From Shewanella gaetbuli (GTDB taxonomy: Bacteria; Pseudomonadota; Gammaproteobacteria; Enterobacterales; Shewanellaceae), in the NCBI RefSeq assembly GCF_023284065.1, contig NZ_JAKIKP010000001.1, positions 553,388 through 617,387 on the forward strand: a stretch of 64,000 nucleotides of DNA, given 5' to 3'. A model generated the notes under the pieces. The model did no database searches, was not told the origin of the DNA, and saw nothing but the letters and a program-made list of their open reading frames with translations. Below, piece by piece: positions 58,248 to 64,000 of this stretch (position 1 is its first letter; every line of letters starts with the position of its first letter). Made by a program: the position numbers and the translations under genes.

Positions 58248-59204
58248 TTAAGGCACTGCTACTTGAGATAAAATTGAGTTTATAACGTGATCGGCACTAA
58301 TTCCTTCAGCCTGAGCTTGATAGCTTAATAACAAACGATGCCGAAGAACATTCGGTGCAACCGCTTGAATATCTTCAGGAGAAACAAAGTCTCGTTCATA
58401 TAACCATGCGCGTGCTCTGGCGCAGCGTTCTAATGAAATAGTGGCTCGTGGGCTGACACCATATTCAAGCCATTTTGCCAATTCGTCACTGTATCTGGCT
58501 GGTTGTCTGGTAGCCATAATAATTTCAACAATATATTGCTCTAATGGCTCAGCTAAATAGATATCAAGTGCTTGGTCTCTAGCGGCAAAAATGTCGGCTT
58601 GAGCCACAGGTTCAATTGTTGGCAACTGCTGACTTAGCGCTTCTTTACGAGATTGACGTAAAATGAGGGCCTCAGTTTCAGCGCTGGGATAATCTAAATT
58701 TAAGTGCATTAAAAAACGGTCAAGCTGAGCTTCAGGTAGCGGATAGGTGCCTTCGTTTTCTAATGGATTTTGAGTCGCCATAACCAAGAACAATTTAGGT
58801 AGGGTATAACTGGTTTTGCCCACTGTAACCTGACCTTCAGCCATTGCTTCTAATAAAGCTGACTGAACTTTAGCAGGGGCTCGGTTGATTTCATCCGCTA
58901 GAATCAGATTATGGAAAATTGGCCCTGCTTCAAATTCAAAAGTACCGGTTTGTTGACGATAAATATCAGTACCGGTTAAGTCAGCAGGAAGGAGGTCTGG
59001 GGTAAATTGAATTCGGTGAAAGTCACCTTCAACCCCATCACATAATGCTTTAACAGCACGGGTTTTGGCTAAGCCCGGTGGCCCCTCTACTAATAAATGA
59101 CCATCAGCAACTAGTGCTATTAGTAAGTTTTCAGTTAAAACGGGTTGCCCCAAAATAACACTGTCGAGATACGTTCTTAAAGATTGAAATCGGCTTAAAG
59201 GCAT
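58248..59204 (-). CDS. moxR: MoxR-family AAA+ ATPase
   Basis: A 318-residue AAA+ protein with Walker A GPPGLAKT near residue 40, ADEINRAPAKVQSALLEAM (Walker B and following helix), sensor 1 MATQNPLENEGTYPLPEAQ, and an arginine-finger region AQLDRF. MoxR ATPases act as chaperones for assembly of metal- or VWA-containing complexes. It is the first gene of the six-gene operon with DUF58, DUF4381, BatA, BatB and BatD. Confidence 0.93.
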   Translation of the reverse strand: MPLSRFQSLRTYLDSVILGQPVLTENLLIALVADGHLLVEGPPGLAKTRAVKALCDGVEGDFHRIQFTPDLLPADLTGTDIYRQQTGTFEFEAGPIFHNLILADEINRAPAKVQSALLEAMAEGQVTVGKTSYTLPKLFLVMATQNPLENEGTYPLPEAQLDRFLMHLNLDYPSAETEALILRQSRKEALSQQLPTIEPVAQADIFAARDQALDIYLAEPLEQYIVEIIMATRQPARYSDELAKWLEYGVSPRATISLERCARARAWLYERDFVSPEDIQAVAPNVLRHRLLLSYQAQAEGISADHVINSILSQVAVP

Positions 59205-59576
59205 ATTGTTACTCGAGTTTGGCTAATAACATTAAGGTAAATTCGCCTTATGTTATGAATTATATATAGATTTGGCTAGTAGAATTAACAGATTTTAACC
59301 TGAACAATATCATGTTTTTTAATCCTACATATAAAGTGAAAAGTCAGACAGTTAACCGCTAAGATAGTTCACATTTTGCTATTGATTACTCCATTCATTC
59401 AAACCATAACATTAATCATGACAAATGGAACAACTTAAAATATTCAATAAACGATGATCATTAGTGGTTAGTGTTAATAGGTGATAAACCGTTATGACGT
59501 AATCAATAGGTTGCCGTTAATTAAGTGGCTTATAGGGACTGAAAAAATTGGATGTGCTGAAGAACTGAAATATATC

Positions 59577-59590
59577 TAAACAGGTGTTTA
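59577..59590 (+). promoter_or_regulatory. TAAAC-N4-GTTTA palindrome, candidate PsrA-type site
   Basis: TAAACAGGTGTTTA has perfect half-sites spaced by four bases, like the (G/C)AAAC-N2-4-GTTT(G/C) core known for PsrA of Pseudomonas. It lies about 125 bases before fadI. Assignment is by similarity only. Confidence 0.4.
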
Positions 59591-59630
59591 AAACCTGCCA
59601 ATAAAAAGTTAGAATCAGATCACACTTTGA

Positions 59631-59641
59631 TGGTCTGACCA
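59631..59641 (+). promoter_or_regulatory. TGGTCTGACCA palindrome, candidate FadR-type core
   Basis: A perfect palindrome matching the core TGGTCNGACCA of FadR operators, about 75 bases before fadI. Flanking bases do not match the rest of the consensus, so this is weak. Confidence 0.35.
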
Positions 59642-59713
59642 CTAGTTGGTCGATAATGGATATTTATCAACTTGGGTTAACTTTTCCAAGATTACAATAA
59701 TAGAGGGTGAAAA

Positions 59714-61024
59714 ATGAGTGACAGACAACAGGTAACAAATGCCCGCGGTGAGCGTATTGCCATCGTAGCAGGCTTGAGAACGCCTTTTGCTAAGCAGGCT
59801 ACTGCGTTTCACGGTGTGTCGGCTTTAGATATGGGCAAAATGGTAGTCAATGAGCTGTTGTCACGCTCAGAGTTGGACCCAAAATCGATTGAGCAATTAG
59901 TATATGGTCAAGTGGTACAAATGCCAGCTGCACCCAATATTGCGCGTGAAATTGTGTTAGGTACCGGCATGGATGTGTCTACTGATGCCTATAGTGTCAC
60001 CCGTGCTTGTGCGACTTCATTCCAATCTGCAGTTAACGTAGCTGAATCAATTATGACGGGGAACGTTGAAATTGGTATAGCGGGGGGAGCTGACTCATCT
60101 TCAGTTTTACCTATTGGCGTGTCTAAAAAATTAGCTCATGCATTAGTCGACTTAAATAAAGCCAGAACATTTCAGCAAAAGTTTGCCATTGTTCGTCGTT
60201 TAGGACTTAAAGATTTATTACCGGTTCCTCCTGCTGTTGCTGAATATTCTACTGGCTTATCGATGGGGCAAACGGCTGAACAAATGGCCAAAACCTATAA
60301 CATTAGCCGTGCAGACCAAGATGCTTTAGCACATCGTTCACATACTTTAGCGACAGAAACATGGAATTCAGGTGTGTTACAGCAAGAAGTGATGACCGCT
60401 CATGTGCCGCCATACAAGCAGTTTATTGATCGCGATAATAATATTCGTGAAAACTCAGTATTAGAGTCTTACGCGAAATTACGTCCAGCCTTTGATCGTA
60501 AACATGGCACAGTGACCGCGGCTAACAGCACCCCGTTAACTGACGGTGCATCAGCTGTTATTTTAATGAGTGAGGGCAGAGCCAAAGCCTTAGGTTATAC
60601 GCCTATTGGTTATATCAAAAGTTATGCTTTTACTGCCATTGATGTTTGGCAAGACATGCTAATGGGTCCCTCGTATGCCACGCCATTAGCGTTAAAACGT
60701 GCTGGTATGGAATTAGAAGATTTAACCCTAATTGAAATGCACGAAGCATTTGCTGCCCAAACCTTAGCGAATATGCAGATGTTTGCCTCTAAGAAATTTG
60801 CTGAAGAAAAGCTAGGCCGAAGCCGTGCGATTGGTGAAATTGATATGAGTAAATTTAACGTACTAGGTGGCTCGCTTGCTTATGGGCATCCATTTGCGGC
60901 TACAGGTACTCGATTAATCACCCAAGTATGCCAAGAGCTTAAACGTCGTGGCGGTGGCACAGGGTTGGCAACGGCCTGTGCAGCAGGTGGTTTAGGTGCA
61001 GCAATGATAGTTGAAGTGGAGTAA
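59714..61024 (+). CDS. fadI: 3-ketoacyl-CoA thiolase FadI
   Basis: A 436-residue thiolase with the acyl-accepting Cys about 99 in [30 protein letters not shown] and a second catalytic Cys in [12 protein letters not shown]. It cleaves 3-ketoacyl-CoA in the last step of beta-oxidation. The length equals E. coli FadI, and the partner fadJ starts five bases after its stop. GAGGGTG precedes the ATG. Confidence 0.95.
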   Translation: MSDRQQVTNARGERIAIVAGLRTPFAKQATAFHGVSALDMGKMVVNELLSRSELDPKSIEQLVYGQVVQMPAAPNIAREIVLGTGMDVSTDAYSVTRACATSFQSAVNVAESIMTGNVEIGIAGGADSSSVLPIGVSKKLAHALVDLNKARTFQQKFAIVRRLGLKDLLPVPPAVAEYSTGLSMGQTAEQMAKTYNISRADQDALAHRSHTLATETWNSGVLQQEVMTAHVPPYKQFIDRDNNIRENSVLESYAKLRPAFDRKHGTVTAANSTPLTDGASAVILMSEGRAKALGYTPIGYIKSYAFTAIDVWQDMLMGPSYATPLALKRAGMELEDLTLIEMHEAFAAQTLANMQMFASKKFAEEKLGRSRAIGEIDMSKFNVLGGSLAYGHPFAATGTRLITQVCQELKRRGGGTGLATACAAGGLGAAMIVEVE

Positions 61025-61029
61025 TTACA

Positions 61030-63165
61030 GTGGAAAAGACATTTAATTTACAACGTCGTGAAGACGGCATTGCTGTACTGACCATGGATGTTCCTGGTGA
61101 AACCATGAACACCTTAAAAGCTGAGTTTGGCCCTGAGATTTCAGAAATTTTAACTGAGGTTAAAGCAGACGCTAGCATTAAAGGCTTGGTAGTTATTTCT
61201 GGTAAAAAAGACTCATTTGTTGCCGGTGCTGATATTAGTATGCTTGCAGCATGTAAAACTAAGCAAGATGCCAAAGCGTTATCACAACAGGGACATGTGG
61301 TTTTTAATGAACTAGAAAATCTATCTATTCCTGTTGTGGCGGCGATACATGGTGCGTGTTTAGGTGGCGGTTTAGAGCTGGCCTTAGCATGTCATTTACG
61401 CGTGTGTACCGACGATAAGAAAACGGTTTTAGGTGTCCCAGAAGTTCAGCTTGGCTTATTACCAGGCGGTGGTGGCACCCAACGTTTACCTCGTTTAGTT
61501 GGTGTTACAACAGCATTGGATATGATGTTAACGGGTAAACAAATTCGCGCTAAACAAGCCATTAAAATGGGATTAGTAAACGATGTAGTACCCAGCTCAA
61601 TTTTGCTAGAAACGGCAGTTGAATTAGCTAAAAAAGGTAAAAGTGCGGCTAAACCCGTTAAAAAATCAACAGTCAATAAGATTTTAGAGTCAACGTCATT
61701 CACCAGAGACATTGTATTTAATCAAGCGGGTAAGCAAGTTGAAAAGAAAACTGCGGGTAACTATCCGGCACCTGCAAAAATTATTGACTGTGTACGCCAA
61801 GGGTTAACTAAAGGAATGACTAAAGGCTTAGAAGTTGAAGCCAGCCATTTTGCCAACCTTGTTATGTCAAAAGAGTCAGCAGCGTTACGCAGTATTTTCT
61901 TTGCTACCACTGAAATGAAAAAAGAAACGGGTGCAGAAGGAACCGAGCCTGCGAAAGTGAATAAAGTGATGGTGTTGGGCGGTGGCTTAATGGGCGGTGG
62001 TATAGCATCTGTTACCACGACTAAAGCTAAATTACCTGTGCGAGTGAAAGATATTTCTGAGCAGGGGTTAAGTAATGCCTTGGCCTATGCTTATAAATTG
62101 CTAGATAAAGGCGTTAAGCGCCGCCACATGACTCCAGCGGTTAGAGATAACATTATGTCTCTTATGACCACAACTACAGATTATAAAGGCATTAAAGATG
62201 CTGATATTGTTGTTGAAGCCGTATTTGAAGATTTAGCATTAAAACATCAGATGGTTAAAGATGTGGAAAGAGAGTGTGGTGAGCATACTATCTTTGCTTC
62301 TAACACTTCTTCTTTGCCTATAGGGCAAATTGCTGAAGCTGCAGCTCGTCCAGAAAATGTCATTGGTTTACATTATTTTTCTCCTGTTGAAAAAATGCCA
62401 TTAGTGGAAGTGATAGCCCACAAAACAACCTCTGCACAAACCATTGCTACTACCGTCGCTTTTGCCAAGAAGCAAGGTAAAACCCCGATTGTTGTGCAAG
62501 ATGGAGCGGGTTTCTACGTTAACCGTATCTTAGCGCTTTATATGAATGAAGCGGCTCAATTGTTGTTAGAAGGCCAGCGAGTTGAACACTTAGATCGTTC
62601 ACTGGTTAAGTTTGGTTTTCCGGTGGGGCCAATGACTTTATTAGATGAAGTGGGCATTGACGTTGGTGCTAAAATCTCGCCTATTTTAGAAAAAGAGTTA
62701 GGTGAACGTTTTGCAGCGCCAGCAGCATTCGATAAGTTATTAGCAGATGATCGTAAGGGGCGTAAAAACGGCAAAGGTTTCTATCAATATGGTGCCAAAG
62801 TGAAAAAGGCGAAATTGGTTGATGAAAGCGTTTATGGCGTTCTAGGTATTCAAACTGCTTCAGATAAACAAGCCAAAGAAGTGGCTGAGCGTTGTACCAT
62901 ACAAATGCTAAATGAGGCGGTGAGATGTTTAGAAGAAGGCATTATCGCAAATGCTAGAGATGGTGATATTGGCGCTATATTTGGTATCGGATTCCCACCA
63001 TTCTTAGGCGGGCCATTTAGATATATTGACACTTTGGGTGCTAAAAACTTAGTGGATACCCTGTCACGTTATCAAAAGCTCTATGGTGATCGCTTTGAAG
63101 CCTGTGAATTGTTGAAAACGATGGCATCAGATGGTTCCACTTTTCATACCTATGGCGCTAAATAA
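61030..63165 (+). CDS. fadJ: Fatty acid oxidation complex alpha subunit FadJ
   Basis: A 711-residue trifunctional protein. The N-terminal enoyl-CoA hydratase domain has AGADISML and [16 protein letters not shown]. The 3-hydroxyacyl-CoA dehydrogenase domain has [14 protein letters not shown] near residue 318 and the catalytic His in [18 protein letters not shown], followed by a C-terminal helical domain. Start is GTG at 61030 with GGAG upstream. It forms the FadIJ complex. A terminator follows. Confidence 0.96.
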   Translation: MEKTFNLQRREDGIAVLTMDVPGETMNTLKAEFGPEISEILTEVKADASIKGLVVISGKKDSFVAGADISMLAACKTKQDAKALSQQGHVVFNELENLSIPVVAAIHGACLGGGLELALACHLRVCTDDKKTVLGVPEVQLGLLPGGGGTQRLPRLVGVTTALDMMLTGKQIRAKQAIKMGLVNDVVPSSILLETAVELAKKGKSAAKPVKKSTVNKILESTSFTRDIVFNQAGKQVEKKTAGNYPAPAKIIDCVRQGLTKGMTKGLEVEASHFANLVMSKESAALRSIFFATTEMKKETGAEGTEPAKVNKVMVLGGGLMGGGIASVTTTKAKLPVRVKDISEQGLSNALAYAYKLLDKGVKRRHMTPAVRDNIMSLMTTTTDYKGIKDADIVVEAVFEDLALKHQMVKDVERECGEHTIFASNTSSLPIGQIAEAAARPENVIGLHYFSPVEKMPLVEVIAHKTTSAQTIATTVAFAKKQGKTPIVVQDGAGFYVNRILALYMNEAAQLLLEGQRVEHLDRSLVKFGFPVGPMTLLDEVGIDVGAKISPILEKELGERFAAPAAFDKLLADDRKGRKNGKGFYQYGAKVKKAKLVDESVYGVLGIQTASDKQAKEVAERCTIQMLNEAVRCLEEGIIANARDGDIGAIFGIGFPPFLGGPFRYIDTLGAKNLVDTLSRYQKLYGDRFEACELLKTMASDGSTFHTYGAK

Positions 63166-63198
63166 TCTATAAGCATAATTAGCGGCAAACAGTTTGTA

Positions 63199-63231
63199 TA
63201 AAAAAACGGCAATGCATGGCCGTTTTTTTTT
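63199..63231 (+). terminator. Terminator after fadJ
   Basis: ACGGC/GGCCGT stem around AATGCAT with an A run before and nine T after. Confidence 0.85.
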
Positions 63232-63429
63232 GCCGTTACGGCATACTTCTGCCTAATTTTTGGTCGATAATGAACAGCTATTAGGGTATTATTTAACCCA
63301 CAAGTTACCGTTTAGCGTTACTTTCCAGAGGATATAGCCAAAGCGATGTAGCTAATATGAGATGATATTGGATATTTAAGCCATAAAATTAAAGGATTAT
63401 AATCTACTGAACGTATAAAGAGGTATTCA

Positions 63430-63645
63430 GTGCTTGTTGATTTTAATTGGTTGTTAGTCTTTGCGATAGTTGTATTAAGTAGCTTATTTTTCGGCTTCTC
63501 AGCTTTTTATGCGGGTTTAGCAGTAAAGCGTTGGGCTTTAGTCGGTGGGCTTTTAGGGCCTGCAGCGTATCCGTTATTTAATACACATAAGCATTTGGCT
63601 TACCGCAAAGTTGAAGGTAAAAGTTGTCATAGAGTTAAGCTTTAG
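63430..63645 (+). CDS. Small hypothetical membrane protein
   Basis: A 71-residue protein with two hydrophobic segments (WLLVFAIVVLSSLFFGFSAFYAG and WALVGGLLGPAAYPLF) and a short basic tail. Start is GTG at 63430 with AGAGG eleven bases upstream. I do not recognise a family. It stands alone and converges on the repeat-peptide operon, with a shared terminator. Confidence 0.65.
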   Translation: MLVDFNWLLVFAIVVLSSLFFGFSAFYAGLAVKRWALVGGLLGPAAYPLFNTHKHLAYRKVEGKSCHRVKL

Positions 63646-63666
63646 TATTAATGATATTCAGCGCAA

Positions 63667-63698
63667 CAAAAAAGGAGCTTATAGCTCCTTTTTTAATT
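63667..63698. terminator. Bidirectional terminator
   Basis: AAAAAAGGAGC pairs with GCTCCTTTTTT around TTATA, between the small membrane protein gene (+) and the 38-residue gene (minus). T runs exist on both strands. Confidence 0.9.
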
Positions 63699-63713
63699 GC
63701 AATTTTTGGCTTA

Positions 63714-63830
63714 TTACTTCCACCAAGCTTTAGCTTGTATCACTTCTAAATGCTCAAGTCCTTCAGGAAGCTTCACTTTTTTACGTGCAGGCTGAGCTAA
63801 ACCTAATGCCACTCTAATAGAATAAAACAT
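63714..63830 (-). CDS. Small protein (38 aa) of unknown function, downstream of the repeat gene
   Basis: A 38-codon frame starting at ATG 63830 with GAGGA seven bases upstream, and ending in two stop codons 15 bases before a strong terminator. The product is basic in the middle (QPARKKVKLPEG) and ends EVIQAKAWWK. No signal sequence and no recognisable domain. It starts 12 bases after the stop of the repeat-peptide gene, so both should be translated from one message. It might be a second small peptide of the same system. Family not recognised. Confidence 0.65.
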   Translation of the reverse strand: MFYSIRVALGLAQPARKKVKLPEGLEHLEVIQAKAWWK

Positions 63831-63842
63831 GATTAAATCCTC

Positions 63843-64000
63843 TTAAGCGGTTTGTGTATTTAATACTTTGATGTTTGGGAATCCCGCAATTTGGGTGTCG
63901 AGTACTTTAATGTTTGGGAAACCTGCAGTTTGGGTGTCGAGTACTTTAATGTTTGGGAAACCTGCAGTTTGGGTGTCGAGTACTTTAATGTTTGGGAAAC
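63843..64000 (-). CDS. Repeat-peptide gene, 3' part (13-residue tandem repeat)
   Basis: The visible 51 codons are four FPNI segments each followed by KVL(D/N)TQ(T/I)A, that is a 13-residue unit KVLDTQTAGFPNI repeated without gap, ending NTQTA and a stop at 63843. The frame is open to the edge and the start lies beyond the window. The two innermost units are identical at DNA level; those at the C-terminus differ slightly. No Cys, Ser, Trp or Tyr is present; each unit has Lys, Asp, two Thr, Gln, Phe, Pro and Asn. I recognise no family. A multi-core precursor peptide or a repetitive structural protein are possible readings. Confidence 0.75.
   Translation of the reverse strand, partial: FPNIKVLDTQTAGFPNIKVLDTQTAGFPNIKVLDTQIAGFPNIKVLNTQTA
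63872..64000 (-). repeat. 39-bp tandem repeat within a coding frame
   Basis: TGTTTGGGA recurs at 63872, 63911, 63950 and 63989, an exact 39-base period equal to 13 codons, and runs off the window edge. Copies toward the edge are identical. Confidence 0.95.

Larger units (their letters stand above)
59205..59713. other. Divergent promoter region moxR/fadI
   Basis: About 510 bases between two divergent operons with no convincing gene. It contains two palindromes close to fadI (listed separately). Confidence 0.6.

Overview
The window looks like the chromosome of a low-GC marine gammaproteobacterium, most likely a Shewanella. The basis is gene content plus remembered gene order: fadJ/fadI next to a divergent MoxR-DUF58-Bat operon, then an ECF sigma factor with a DUF3379 partner, putP, fadL and an RND pump. 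The species cannot be named from sequence alone.

Layout. (1) 1-12.1 kb is the 3' part of an O-antigen or capsule cluster on the + strand: the tail of an FnlA-like dehydratase, a Wzx flippase, three glycosyltransferases and a Wzy polymerase in very AT-rich DNA, then a WbuB-like transferase, a WbpV-like epimerase/reductase, a PglC/WbpL-type initiating sugar-phosphate transferase, a WbpM-type 4,6-dehydratase and galU. (2) 12.3-13.1 kb is an array of six ~79-bp nested palindromes. (3) 13.3-16.4 kb, minus strand, is a secreted metzincin-like protease and a small exported partner. (4) 16.9-20.4 kb is a complete dTDP-L-rhamnose operon, rfbBADC. (5) 20.4-21.2 kb is a second array of the same palindromic family in the same orientation, so the protease and rhamnose genes lie between two direct-repeat arrays. 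(6) 21.2-32.2 kb is general housekeeping: ABC exporter, ogt, DEAD-box helicase, tyrosine phosphatase, phospholipase D lipoprotein, cheV, sstT, rluA with a thioredoxin-like gene, and acpH. A 23-bp tandem array copies the 3' end of rluA. (7) 32.3-37.8 kb is queA-tgt-yajC-secD-secF. (8) 38.4-42.0 kb holds a DUF2007 protein, a rhodanese, a Met8-type siroheme enzyme, YaeQ, a GNAT enzyme and a small beta-barrel. (9) 42.1-47.2 kb, minus strand, is an RND pump operon with a DUF2892 membrane protein and a periplasmic rhodanese. (10) 47.3-51.8 kb carries fadL, putP and the sigma/DUF3379 pair. (11) 52.0-59.2 kb is the moxR-DUF58-DUF4381-batA-batB-batD operon. (12) 59.7-63.2 kb is fadIJ.

The most unusual item is at the right edge. 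On the minus strand, running in from beyond the window, is a reading frame made of a 13-residue repeat (KVLDTQTAGFPNI), followed after 12 bases by a 38-residue gene with a good ribosome binding site and a terminator. No family was recognised for either. A multi-core peptide precursor is one possible reading, but the genes that would test it lie outside the window.

The polysaccharide genes together appear to make and export an O-unit. WbpM and the WbpV-like protein would make a deoxy-aminosugar nucleotide, the PglC-like enzyme would load it on undecaprenyl phosphate, the glycosyltransferases would extend it, and Wzx/Wzy would flip and polymerise it. GalU and RfbBADC supply UDP-glucose and dTDP-rhamnose.
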